The notes below the pieces were generated by a model. That model saw only the letters and a program-made list of their open reading frames with translations, was not told where the DNA came from and did not search any database. Below are positions 54,973 to 63,434 of a DNA stretch of 64,000 nt, piece after piece. The translations under genes were made by a program, and so were the position numbers. The DNA comes from Maribacter algarum (ex Zhang et al. 2020) (lineage in GTDB: Bacteria; Bacteroidota; Bacteroidia; Flavobacteriales; Flavobacteriaceae): contig NZ_VATY01000001.1 in the NCBI RefSeq assembly GCF_005885635.1, positions 1,550,001-1,614,000 on the forward strand. The letters run 5' to 3'. How positions within the stretch are numbered: position 1 is the first letter of the stretch; the number at the start of each line of letters is the position of its first letter.

Positions 54973-55599
54973 CTATTGTTTTACCCCTCCTTGTGAGAGG
55001 TCAACATCGCCTAAAGCGATGTTGGGGGAGGACTTTTCATTCAATAATTTCTCTATCACTTCAGGAAAATGTTTGTATTCTAGAGCATGTACCTTTTTAG
55101 CTATTTCTTCAACACTATCTTTTGACGATACCTCTGTTCTTGATTGGTGGATTATTGCTCCCTCATCATAGTTTTTGTTCACATAATGAATTGTAATTCC
55201 AGTTTCAGTTTCCATGTTGTCTTTTACAGCTTGGTGTACATGATTTCCGTACATGCCTTTGCCTCCATATTTAGGAAGTAAAGCTGGGTGAATATTCACG
55301 ATTTTATTGGGGTAATTTTTAATCAAATTCGAGGGAATCTTCCAGAGAAAACCAGCAAGCACTATAAGGTCTGGTTGTAATGATTTAAGAATGTTTAGAA
55401 TACAATTGGTATCGTAAAAAGCAGTTCTATTAAAATATAATCCATTGACTTTCAATTTATTACATCTGTCTAAAACTTTGGCATCCCTTTTGTTAGTTAG
55501 CACACCGGCTATAGTAACGTTAGGCTTGTCATGAAAATGATGTATGATGTTTTCAACATTTGAACCAGAACCGGAGGCAAATAATACGATATTTTTCAT
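54973..55599 (-). CDS. purN: phosphoribosylglycinamide formyltransferase (PurN)
   Basis: A 208-residue GART enzyme. FASGSGSNVENII binds the phosphate of GAR near residues 8-20, and NIHPALLPKYGGKGMYG (about 97-113) holds the catalytic Asn and His. TGITIHYVNKNYDEGAIIHQ follows, with the catalytic Asp. It uses 10-formyl-tetrahydrofolate in the third step of purine synthesis. The last 17 or so residues (SSPNIALGDVDLSQGG) are encoded by an inverted-repeat sequence and look like a recent tail. Confidence 0.92.
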   Translation of the reverse strand: MKNIVLFASGSGSNVENIIHHFHDKPNVTIAGVLTNKRDAKVLDRCNKLKVNGLYFNRTAFYDTNCILNILKSLQPDLIVLAGFLWKIPSNLIKNYPNKIVNIHPALLPKYGGKGMYGNHVHQAVKDNMETETGITIHYVNKNYDEGAIIHQSRTEVSSKDSVEEIAKKVHALEYKHFPEVIEKLLNEKSSPNIALGDVDLSQGGVKQ

Positions 55600-55718
55600 G
55601 AAGGGAATCGGCGTTACCGAAGAAGAATTATTTGGAGCTAAAATAGCACTCTTGTACTTAAATTTCTTAAATTACGAGACATTTTAACGGTAAAACGTGT
55701 TATTAATCCAAAGTTTTT

Positions 55719-55726
55719 TATTTTTG
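55719..55726 (+). promoter_or_regulatory. -7 box of acpP
   Basis: TATTTTTG matches TAnnTTTG; it lies 34 bases before the acpP start. Confidence 0.6.
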
Positions 55727-55760
55727 CCAACAATTTAAATTTTTAAAACCAAATATTATT

Positions 55761-55994
55761 ATGTCAGACATTGCATCAAGAGTTAAAGCTATCATCGTTG
55801 ATAAATTAGGAGTTGATGAAAACGAAGTGGTTACAGAAGCTAGCTTTACTAACGACCTAGGGGCGGACTCACTAGATACAGTTGAGTTGATTATGGAATT
55901 CGAGAAAGAATTCGATATTCAGATTCCAGACGATCAAGCTGAAAATATTGCAACAGTTGGCCAAGCCATAAGTTATATAGAAGAAGCGAAGTAA
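55761..55994 (+). CDS. acpP: acyl carrier protein
   Basis: A 77-residue acidic four-helix protein with the phosphopantetheine attachment serine (Ser37) in [10 protein letters not shown]. It carries growing acyl chains in type II fatty acid synthesis. It is directly followed by fabF, the usual order. The length and motif are standard. Confidence 0.97.
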   Translation: MSDIASRVKAIIVDKLGVDENEVVTEASFTNDLGADSLDTVELIMEFEKEFDIQIPDDQAENIATVGQAISYIEEAK

Positions 55995-56096
55995 TCTTTA
56001 TGATTTCTTGAACAAGATTTGAAATTATCCATGCGGTAACTGTATCGCATGGATATTTTTTTTAATTTGCTTAGTAAGCGTGTAAAATTTAGTTCA

Positions 56097-57347
56097 ATGC
56101 AGATAAAGCGAGTTGTAGTTACCGGATTGGGGGCACTTACTCCCATCGGAAACAACATTGAGGAATATTGGGAAGGACTAGTAAACGGCAAGAGCGGTTC
56201 TGCTCCCGTTACTTACTACGATACCGAAAAATTTAAGGTCAAGTTCGCCTGCGAATTAAAGAACTACAATCCCGAGGATTTTTTTGATAGAAAGCAAGCC
56301 CGTAAACTGGATAAGTTTGCGCAGTATGCACTTGTTGCATCTGATGAGGCTATTGAAGATTCCGGTTTGGACTTAGATACAATCGATAAGTTTCGAGTTG
56401 GTGTTATCTGGGGTGCAGGTATTGGAGGGCTAGAGACTTTTCAGAACGAGGTGATGAATTTCGCTGAAGGTGATGGTACGCCGCGATTTAATCCCTTCTT
56501 TATCCCTAAAATGATAGCTGATATTGCTCCTGGCAATATTTCTATAAAGCATGGTTTCATGGGGCCGAATTATACAACGGTTTCTGCCTGTGCGTCATCA
56601 GCGAATGCAATGATTGATGCGTTGAACTATATTCGTTTAGGATATTGTGATGTCGTAGTTTCTGGTGGAAGTGAAGCAGCAGTAACTATTGCAGGTATGG
56701 GAGGATTCGGCGCTATGCACGCCCTCTCCACAAGAAACGATAGTCCTGAAACCGCATCAAGACCTTTTGATGGAACTCGGGACGGTTTCGTTTTAGGCGA
56801 AGGGGCAGGAGCTTTGATTTTAGAGGAATATGAACACGCCAAGGCGCGTGGTGCAAAAATATACGCTGAAGTAGTTGGTGGCGGATTGTCAAGTGATGCG
56901 TATCACATGACGGCACCGCATCCCGAAGGAATAGGAGTGGTTCAAGTAATGAAAAACTGCTTAAAAGATGCAGGTTTAAAACCCGAAGATGTTGACGCCA
57001 TTAATACACATGGTACATCAACCCCCTTGGGAGATGTTGCTGAACTAAAAGCAATTTCAGAAGTGTTCGGCGAGCATGCTCCAAACATCAATATAAACTC
57101 TACCAAGTCGATGACAGGCCACTTACTGGGAGCGGCAGGAGCCATAGAAGCGATTGCATCTATACTAGCGATGAAACACGGTATTGTTCCACCGACCATA
57201 AATCATACTACGGTTGATGAAAATATAGACCCGAAATTAAACTTGACCCTGAATAAGGCTCAGAAGCGAGAAGTAAATGTCGCATTGAGCAATACATTTG
57301 GTTTTGGAGGTCATAATGCTTGTGTAGTATTTAAGAAAATCGACTAA
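56097..57347 (+). CDS. fabF: beta-ketoacyl-ACP synthase II (FabF)
   Basis: The start is set at ATG 56097 (MQIKRVVVTGLGALTPIGNN), since the first 16 codons from 56049 have no family match. The 416-residue enzyme has the catalytic Cys in VSACASSANA and two histidines in NTHGTSTPLGD and SMTGHLLGAAG. It condenses malonyl-ACP with acyl-ACP. It lies between acpP and rnc in the conserved acpP-fabF-rnc order. Confidence 0.96.
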   Translation: MQIKRVVVTGLGALTPIGNNIEEYWEGLVNGKSGSAPVTYYDTEKFKVKFACELKNYNPEDFFDRKQARKLDKFAQYALVASDEAIEDSGLDLDTIDKFRVGVIWGAGIGGLETFQNEVMNFAEGDGTPRFNPFFIPKMIADIAPGNISIKHGFMGPNYTTVSACASSANAMIDALNYIRLGYCDVVVSGGSEAAVTIAGMGGFGAMHALSTRNDSPETASRPFDGTRDGFVLGEGAGALILEEYEHAKARGAKIYAEVVGGGLSSDAYHMTAPHPEGIGVVQVMKNCLKDAGLKPEDVDAINTHGTSTPLGDVAELKAISEVFGEHAPNININSTKSMTGHLLGAAGAIEAIASILAMKHGIVPPTINHTTVDENIDPKLNLTLNKAQKREVNVALSNTFGFGGHNACVVFKKID

Positions 57348-57354
57348 TCAACAA

Positions 57355-58092
57355 ATGAACTTCCCATCTAATTTATTTAATTCCCATTCTAAAGAAGATG
57401 GGAATTTTTTTTTGGGAATGACCAAAATCTTGGGTTTTAAGCCAAAGAAGCTCAAAATCTACCAGAAGGCATTTCTACATCGATCCGCTAATAAAAGGGA
57501 CAAAGATGGGAACCCCATGAACTATGAACGTTTAGAATTTTTGGGAGATTCCATGCTGGGCACCATTATCTCAAGACATCTGTATAATGAAGTCCCTTTG
57601 GGTGATGAAGGATATCTCACTAAAATGAGGTCAAAGATTGTAAGTCGAGAACATTTGAACGAACTAGGAAAGGATTTGGATTTAATTAAATATGTGGAAA
57701 GCCGAATTCCTAAGTCGCATTTCGGAGATAATATTCATGGCAACGTCTTTGAGGCCTTAGTTGGCGCCATTTATCTGGATAGGGGGTATAACTACTGCGA
57801 AAAATTTATAAACGAAAGGGTTATTGCACCTTACGTGGATATCGAAATGCTAGAGGGCAAGGTTATAAGTTATAAAAGTTTAGTAATTGAGTGGTGCCAA
57901 AAACAGAAAAAAAACTTCAATTACAATGTTTATGAAGATACTGGTAATGATAGTTTAAAGCACTTCGCTGTAAAACTTTCCATCGGAAACAACGTAGTGG
58001 CAAAGGCCAGGGCAACTTCTAAAAAAAAGGCCGAAGAGCGGGCTTCCAAAAGAGCCTATTTTGCACTTCAGGATAAGATGAAAAAATCCTAA
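57355..58092 (+). CDS. rnc: ribonuclease III
   Basis: A 245-residue endonuclease for double-stranded RNA. The RNase III signature ERLEFLGDSMLG lies at about 61-72, with the second acidic pair in VFEALVGAIYLDRGY. A C-terminal double-stranded RNA-binding domain ends AKARATSKKKAEERASKRAY. It starts 7 bases after fabF. The bases just after its start contain a local inverted repeat (AATTCCCAT/ATGGGAATT), which could influence its translation. Confidence 0.95.
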   Translation: MNFPSNLFNSHSKEDGNFFLGMTKILGFKPKKLKIYQKAFLHRSANKRDKDGNPMNYERLEFLGDSMLGTIISRHLYNEVPLGDEGYLTKMRSKIVSREHLNELGKDLDLIKYVESRIPKSHFGDNIHGNVFEALVGAIYLDRGYNYCEKFINERVIAPYVDIEMLEGKVISYKSLVIEWCQKQKKNFNYNVYEDTGNDSLKHFAVKLSIGNNVVAKARATSKKKAEERASKRAYFALQDKMKKS

Positions 58093-58179
58093 GTATAAAT
58101 TTAATGTAACTAAACCGTTATAGTTTGTCAATTAATGGCATTCTATTGGCCTACTCTAGGCTGTTTTGGTTTTTAGTTT

Positions 58180-58187
58180 TATATTTG
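58180..58187 (+). promoter_or_regulatory. -7 box before the IPExxxVDY gene
   Basis: TATATTTG matches TAnnTTTG. It lies inside the longest reading frame, which argues that translation starts at 58202 or 58205 and not at 58166. Confidence 0.5.
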
Positions 58188-58204
58188 AAGTTCGCACTTA
58201 CATG

Positions 58205-58666
58205 ATGGCAATACATAAAATCACGGATGATTTTTATGAAGACTCCTTTACACTGCTAGCTTTACACAGTAGTATGGAGGATTACGCTATTGTATATGCC
58301 CTTAATTCGTGCTTAAAATCAAACTTTAAAAGAGCATCGAAAGATTTAGACTTGACGGAAGATATTTCCTTTCCGATTTTCGAATGGAGAGATGAACAAA
58401 ATGACAGTTATTGGACGCTTATCACCAATACTAGTATACAAGAGGAAAGTTTAGTAGGAAGTGACTTGTTTGCAAACGAGCCATCCTATACCAAAAATCA
58501 TTTGGTGCCAGAATACAAAGAAGCAGACTATCTTTTGAAAATTGAACATGATGACGATAGTATAGAAGAGCGTACGGTAAAGCAGTTACAAACCATACCC
58601 AAAATAATAACCGCTTACATTTTAGAAGTTGATTATCTAAAATCTAAGAACAACCTAATTTTTTAA
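58205..58666 (+). CDS. IPExxxVDY family protein
   Basis: The start MAIHKITDDFYED at 58205 (or the preceding ATG at 58202) is preferred over 58166, which precedes a promoter box. The 153-residue product ends with the family signature region IPKIITAYILEVDYLKSKNN, where the Glu of IPE is Lys in this copy. Members are confined to Bacteroidota and commonly stand next to pyruvate kinase, as here (3 bases before pyk). Function is unknown. Confidence 0.8.
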   Translation: MAIHKITDDFYEDSFTLLALHSSMEDYAIVYALNSCLKSNFKRASKDLDLTEDISFPIFEWRDEQNDSYWTLITNTSIQEESLVGSDLFANEPSYTKNHLVPEYKEADYLLKIEHDDDSIEERTVKQLQTIPKIITAYILEVDYLKSKNNLIF

Positions 58667-58668
58667 AA

Positions 58669-60111
58669 ATGCCGAGTAAGAAAAAAACCAAAATAGTAGC
58701 AACTTTAGGACCAGCTACAAGTAAGAAAGAGGTACTGAAAAAAATGATGTTGGCGGGAGTAGATGTCTTTCGAATCAATTTTTCACATGCTGATTATGAA
58801 GATGTGAAAGAGCGAATTAAAATGATTCGTGAGCTTAATGAGGAAATGCAAATCTATACTTCTATTCTAGCGGATTTACAAGGACCAAAACTTCGTGTGG
58901 GAGTAATGGCTGGTGAAGTGGTAGTTGCACCAGGAGATGAAATTACCTTTGTGACAGGAGAACCTTTTGAAGGAACAGCAGAGAAGGTATACATGAACTA
59001 TACTAACTTTCCGCAAGATGTAAAAGCAGGGGAGCGCGTTTTATTAGACGATGGAAAATTAATGTTCGAAGTGGTTTCGACCAATGGTAAAGATGAGGTT
59101 AAGGCGAAGGTCATCCAAGGAGGTCCATTGAAATCTAAGAAAGGAGTGAACTTACCCAATACGAACATCTCATTGCCTGCTCTGACAGAGAAGGATGTTA
59201 AGGATGCTATTTTTGCAGTTTCTTTGGATGTAGATTGGATAGCCCTTTCGTTTGTTCGATTCAGTCAAGATCTTATTGACCTCCAGAATATTATTAAAGA
59301 ACATTCTGAACACAAAATTCCGATTATTGCAAAAATCGAGAAACCGGAAGCTGTAGAGAACATTGACAAGATTGTTGCCTATTGCGATGGACTTATGGTA
59401 GCCCGTGGTGATTTGGGCGTTGAGGTTCCTGCACAAGAAGTACCTTTGATTCAAAAGCAACTTGTACTGAGAGCTAAGAAGGCTAGAATACCAGTAATTA
59501 TCGCTACGCAGATGATGGAAACTATGATTACAAGCCTCACGCCAACAAGAGCTGAAGTAAACGATGTGGCCAATTCGGTTATGGATGGTGCTGATGCTGT
59601 AATGCTTTCTGGAGAGACTTCCGTTGGGAACTACCCGGTTCAGGTTATCGAAAAAATGGCGAGTATACTACAAAGTGTTGAGAGTTCTGAATTGATTAAT
59701 GTGCCTCACGACCCACCTCATATTCGTACAAACCGATATATTACAAAATCGGTTTGTTATCATGCTGCAATTATGGCGAATGAGATTAAGGCCAAAGCAA
59801 TTTCCACTTTAACCAACAGTGGTTATACCGCTTTTCAAATATCAGCTTGGAGGCCAAGTGCTCACATTTTAGTTTTTACATCCAATAAAAGAATACTTAC
59901 CCAACTCAATCTACTTTGGGGAGTAAAAGCATTCTATTATGACAAGTATGTTTCTACAGATGAAACCATCGAAGATGTGAATCAGATTGCCTGTAAAAAA
60001 GGTTTTTTAGATGTAGGTGATATGTTGATTAGCCTTGCTGCCATGCCGATTAAAGATAAAGGTATGGTAAACACTTTGCGTGTGACTGAAATCGAAACCT
60101 GTAATTTTTAA
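58669..60111 (+). CDS. pyk: pyruvate kinase
   Basis: A 480-residue glycolytic enzyme. TKIVATLGPATS and FRINFSHA are at the N-terminus, the metal/substrate segment is IIAKIEKPEAVENID with the catalytic Lys, and MVARGDLGVEVP, ATQMMETMI and DGADAVMLSGETSVG follow. It makes pyruvate and ATP from phosphoenolpyruvate and ADP. It is coupled to the IPExxxVDY gene and followed by a terminator. Confidence 0.97.
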   Translation: MPSKKKTKIVATLGPATSKKEVLKKMMLAGVDVFRINFSHADYEDVKERIKMIRELNEEMQIYTSILADLQGPKLRVGVMAGEVVVAPGDEITFVTGEPFEGTAEKVYMNYTNFPQDVKAGERVLLDDGKLMFEVVSTNGKDEVKAKVIQGGPLKSKKGVNLPNTNISLPALTEKDVKDAIFAVSLDVDWIALSFVRFSQDLIDLQNIIKEHSEHKIPIIAKIEKPEAVENIDKIVAYCDGLMVARGDLGVEVPAQEVPLIQKQLVLRAKKARIPVIIATQMMETMITSLTPTRAEVNDVANSVMDGADAVMLSGETSVGNYPVQVIEKMASILQSVESSELINVPHDPPHIRTNRYITKSVCYHAAIMANEIKAKAISTLTNSGYTAFQISAWRPSAHILVFTSNKRILTQLNLLWGVKAFYYDKYVSTDETIEDVNQIACKKGFLDVGDMLISLAAMPIKDKGMVNTLRVTEIETCNF

Positions 60112-60130
60112 GGCAAGAATTTATTGTATA

Positions 60131-60166
60131 AAAAAGAGCCAATCAACTAAATCGATTGGCTCTTTT
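60131..60166. terminator. bidirectional terminator between pyk and the PAS gene
   Basis: AAAAGAGCCAATC pairs exactly with GATTGGCTCTTTT over 13 bp; the A and T runs serve both convergent genes. Confidence 0.85.
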
Positions 60167-60184
60167 CACTTAAACATGTAACTC

Positions 60185-60706
60185 TTAAGCTACTTCTTTT
60201 TCATAGGCGATGAAGTTCACTACTTCACCAGATTTATTTAATATCGGCTCTCCCTTTATCCAACAATTGTAGGTGCTTCCGTCTTTTCTATAATTTAATA
60301 CTACAGCTTCAAAGGGTTCTCTGTTCTTTATTGCAATACCTATATTTCTTGATGTTTCCTTACACGTTTTTATACCTTGAAACATTTTCGGTTTCTTACC
60401 CAAAATTTCTTCCGGTCTATAACCATTCATAAGGCGTATATTTTGAGTGGCATAAACTATTCTCAATTCAGCATCAGTAACTACTACCACGTGCTCTTTT
60501 TGTAATAACTCCTCGTTAAAGTCTTCCCTATAAGACCACAAATTACTTTTCGCTAAATTCTTTAGCACAAAGACGTCATTAATTGATTGACAGATTTTGT
60601 CAAAAAAAGTGGCGTATAAATCCCATGAGTTTATAGGCAAACTTTTTATATCCAATGTGTCATAAAATTTATTGGCGGCACGGTCGTAGTTTTTAATTTC
60701 CTGCAT
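60185..60706 (-). CDS. PAS domain protein
   Basis: A 173-residue protein with a PAS fold at about 70-172. VVVVTDAELRIVYATQNIRL is strand-loop, GYRPEEILGKKPKMFQG is the typical PAS core, and FEAVVLNYRKDGSTYNCWIKGEPI is the PAC part. No kinase or output domain is attached, so it is a single-domain sensor or part of a signalling complex. The LOV motif NCRFLQ is not present (KPKMFQG instead), so flavin photochemistry is not expected. Confidence 0.8.
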   Translation of the reverse strand: MQEIKNYDRAANKFYDTLDIKSLPINSWDLYATFFDKICQSINDVFVLKNLAKSNLWSYREDFNEELLQKEHVVVVTDAELRIVYATQNIRLMNGYRPEEILGKKPKMFQGIKTCKETSRNIGIAIKNREPFEAVVLNYRKDGSTYNCWIKGEPILNKSGEVVNFIAYEKEVA

Positions 60707-60946
60707 TTTTTAAAGTCGATTTTTAGGGCAAAACGTTCTTTTTGAACAAACTAGAGGAAAAATTAATTTCCTTGATTATAGCAATTTTACATAAAATTAG
60801 AAAAAGCCTGAATTGTGTTAAAATATAAAGCAATGATTAACAGTCTTGTTTAATAAATAACTGAATTAGAATGATTTTGCAGGCGTAAGGATGAACAAAA
60901 AAACAGACTAAATCAGTGTTTTTAAGCTCATGTAAGCAATAGATGT

Positions 60947-61795
60947 ATGAAATTTGAATTCCACGACAAGAAGATTGGGTCGTTGTTTGCCTTTACTGAT
61001 GATATCAAAAGCAACGAAAATCGTTTCTCCGTAAACACTGGTAACATAACTATTTTATGGAATAGAAATGACTCAGTCACCGAATTAGAGGTTGATGGAT
61101 TGAGAGTGCAATTGCTTCCAAATCAATTGATGACTACCACCTATTTGCAAAAAATATCCTATGAGAATTCAAACCTTCCGTTGACTGCCTTTTTATTTAA
61201 CAGGGAGTTTTATTGCATCTCAGATCACGATAGTGAGGTGTCCTGTAACGGAATTTTGTTTTTTGGAACACAAGATCTACCTATCGTTACAATACCAGAA
61301 GGGCAAAACCGGAAATTCGAAACCCTTTACGAGGTCTTTGTAGATGAGTTTGCTACTCCAGATAAAATACAAGGAGATATGCTTCAAATGCTTTTGAAAA
61401 GATTAATTATTATTTGTACACGTTTGGCAAAAGAGCAATTGATAGTTAAAAAACTAGATAACGAACAGATTGATGTGGTTCGTAAGTTCAATGTTTTAGT
61501 TGATACGCATTATAAGACTAAACGTAAAGTGAGTGATTATGCTGACTTGCTTTTTAAGAGTCCAAAGACTCTTTCCAATTTGTTTGCATTATATAACCAG
61601 AAGTCGCCGCAACAAATAATTTTAGAACGTTTAGCCCTAGAGGCAAAACGCCTTATCCGTTTCACGGATAAACAGAATCAAGAGATTGCTTATGAATTAG
61701 GCTTCAACGACCCTGCCCATTTTAGTCGTTTTTTTAAGAAAATGACGAGTCAGTCTCCCACAAATTATCGTGAAACCAAAGCGGTTTCTTCCTAA
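60947..61795 (+). CDS. AraC family transcriptional regulator
   Basis: A 282-residue regulator with an N-terminal cupin-like sensing region (about 1-150) and a C-terminal AraC DNA-binding domain (about 185-278). The second helix-turn-helix shows NQEIAYELGFNDPAHFSRFFKKMTSQSPTNYR, read in pieces. It probably controls the downstream set on the same strand: a 51-residue peptide, an AhpD-like protein and a cupredoxin. Its ligand is unknown. Confidence 0.85.
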   Translation: MKFEFHDKKIGSLFAFTDDIKSNENRFSVNTGNITILWNRNDSVTELEVDGLRVQLLPNQLMTTTYLQKISYENSNLPLTAFLFNREFYCISDHDSEVSCNGILFFGTQDLPIVTIPEGQNRKFETLYEVFVDEFATPDKIQGDMLQMLLKRLIIICTRLAKEQLIVKKLDNEQIDVVRKFNVLVDTHYKTKRKVSDYADLLFKSPKTLSNLFALYNQKSPQQIILERLALEAKRLIRFTDKQNQEIAYELGFNDPAHFSRFFKKMTSQSPTNYRETKAVSS

Positions 61796-61887
61796 CGGGA
61801 AATTTCTACAAGCCGTCGGGCAATTCATAATAACATACACCTTCTTTTGTGTCGCATCTTTGCCTTGTAATTAAAAGATAGCATAAG

Positions 61888-62043
61888 ATGAAAGCACAAA
61901 TAAAATCAGTATTCAATTTAATAGAGATTTTTCGACAGTCGAGAAACTCAAGCGTGAAGCCCATAAATGCACAAATGCATTGTGAGCAAAAACATCATCA
62001 CGATTTTTATTGTGATGCTGAGAAACCATATGTATCAATATAA
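61888..62043 (+). CDS. small Cys/His-rich peptide, 51 residues
   Basis: An ATG at 61888 opens 51 codons ending TAA at 62041-62043. The product has a basic helical N-terminus (MKAQIKSVFNLIEIFRQS) and a C-terminal cluster HCEQKHHHDFYCDAE with two Cys and four His in 12 residues. That could bind a metal ion. It lies 24 bases before the AhpD-like gene, likely in one transcript. No family is recognised; the evidence is the compact organised sequence and the operon position. Confidence 0.5.
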   Translation: MKAQIKSVFNLIEIFRQSRNSSVKPINAQMHCEQKHHHDFYCDAEKPYVSI

Positions 62044-62067
62044 ATAATAATTAAAAACTAAAATAGT

Positions 62068-62616
62068 ATGAGCACATTTAATGTTCCTAAAAGAGAAGAA
62101 GTAAGTGAAAAAAATCAAGCGATTTTTGATAACCTAGAAAAAGCTTTGGGCTTTGTTCCTAACTTATATGCGACCTATGCACATTCAGAAAACGCATTGG
62201 AGAATTACCTAAACCTTAGTGGTTCGAAGACTTCGCTCAACGCAAAACAAAAAGAAGTTGTGAACCTTGCCGTAAGTGAGGTTAATAACTGTACGTACTG
62301 TCTTTCTGCGCACACAGCGATTGGTAAAATGAATGGTTTTACCGATGAGCAAATTTTGGAGTTGCGAGGTGGACAGGCGACATTCGATTCAAAATTGAAT
62401 GCACTTGCTAAGCTAGCCAAGAATATTACCGAAAATAGAGGAGCTGCTAGTGAAGCCGTAGTTGAGAATTTCTTAAACGAAGGATGGACAAAAGAAAATC
62501 TTGTCGACACTATAGTTTTAGTGGGCGATAAAACCATATCGAATTACCTGCACAAGACCACAAATGTACCTGTTGATTTTCCAGCAGTACAGTCTTTGGA
62601 AGCCATTGAAGCTTAA
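62068..62616 (+). CDS. AhpD-like / carboxymuconolactone decarboxylase family protein
   Basis: A 182-residue helical protein with the active-site pattern C-T-Y-C-L-S-A-H (about 75-82), the CxxCxxxH of alkylhydroperoxidases. The N-terminal LGFVPNLYATYAHSE is shared with uncharacterised peroxidase-related enzymes and with the protein at 412-1014. It probably reduces peroxides or a related thiol-linked substrate in the cytoplasm. It stands downstream of an AraC regulator. Confidence 0.82.
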   Translation: MSTFNVPKREEVSEKNQAIFDNLEKALGFVPNLYATYAHSENALENYLNLSGSKTSLNAKQKEVVNLAVSEVNNCTYCLSAHTAIGKMNGFTDEQILELRGGQATFDSKLNALAKLAKNITENRGAASEAVVENFLNEGWTKENLVDTIVLVGDKTISNYLHKTTNVPVDFPAVQSLEAIEA

Positions 62617-62708
62617 TATGGAAGTATAACGTAGGCTGTCCGTTTGAGCATAGTCAGAAATAAATAGTTTTAAAACGTTCTGGGAAGCCAGAATAAAATC
62701 AAGTAATT

Positions 62709-63098
62709 ATGAAAAAAGTAATAGCAGTAGTAGCACTAGTATTTGGAGTAGCATATTCAGTGAGTGCACAGGATAAAATGATGAAAGGAGAAGTAAGTAC
62801 AATTTCTTTAGAACAGACTCCTGGAGAGTTTACTCAAAAACAAATAACGGTTTCAGAAGGAACCTATGTTTTTGAAATCGCAAACAATGCCGTTGGTCAT
62901 GACGTGGGCTTTGTATTGGTACCAAAAGGCAAAGATATCAGTAAGCCGGAAAATCATATCCAAACAGCTTATGTAACTGAAGTAGTTGCAACAGGAAAAA
63001 AGCAGACTTCAAAGCCGACAAAATTGGCAAAGGGAGAATATGTATATTTCTGCCCAATGAACCCCACGGCAACAGATAATGCATTGATTGTCAATTAA
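62709..63098 (+). CDS. secreted cupredoxin-like protein
   Basis: A 129-residue protein with signal peptide 1-20 (VSAQ) and a small beta-sandwich. GTYVFEIANNAVGHDVGF gives one His ligand, and YVYFCPMNPTATDNALIV gives the Cys and a possible Met. The second His usual after CxxxPT is not present. It is therefore either a copper protein with an altered site or a structural relative of plastocyanin-like proteins. It acts in the periplasm. It follows the AhpD-like gene and has its own terminator. Confidence 0.72.
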   Translation: MKKVIAVVALVFGVAYSVSAQDKMMKGEVSTISLEQTPGEFTQKQITVSEGTYVFEIANNAVGHDVGFVLVPKGKDISKPENHIQTAYVTEVVATGKKQTSKPTKLAKGEYVYFCPMNPTATDNALIVN

Positions 63099-63118
63099 AC
63101 ATGAAATTATTGATATAA

Positions 63119-63149
63119 AAAAACCCGAGCTTTTGCTCGGGTTTTTTTT
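63119..63149 (+). terminator. terminator of the cupredoxin-like gene
   Basis: AACCCGAGC pairs with GCTCGGGTT around TTTT and is followed by a long T run. Confidence 0.88.
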
Positions 63150-63167
63150 ATGCTTAAAAGAAGCTAA

Positions 63168-63308
63168 TTACTCAGTAACAGCTGTCTCAGTTGTTTCTTC
63201 TAACTCTTCTACGATATCCTCGATTTCTCCTTTAACGCTGCAAGAAACTGCAAATAAAGAAACTGCGAATAAGGCTAACATTTTTGGTTTGTTGATAGAA
63301 ATTTTCAT
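63168..63308 (-). CDS. small lipoprotein, 46 residues
   Basis: An ATG at 63308-63306 opens 46 codons ending at 63168. The product starts MKISINKPKMLALFAVSLF, has a lipobox FAVSC (Cys23), and a very acidic mature part of 23 residues (EIEDIVEELEETTETAVTE). It is a tiny membrane-attached acidic peptide of unknown function. It is convergent with the cupredoxin gene, whose terminator may serve both. Confidence 0.6.
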   Translation of the reverse strand: MKISINKPKMLALFAVSLFAVSCSVKGEIEDIVEELEETTETAVTE

Positions 63309-63434
63309 GGTTTAAAGATTTTAGGTTATTAAAATTTGTCTATCTAAAACCACCTTATCTAGATTTTATTGTGAATTATAAATTTATTCGATGAACTGCA
63401 CTTTTAGGAATTATTGTATTTGAAGGGGGTTTTT

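Noticed and set aside
60185-60706. LOV photoreceptor
   Set aside because: The cysteine motif for flavin photochemistry (NCRFLQ) is replaced by a sequence without cysteine (KPKMFQG).
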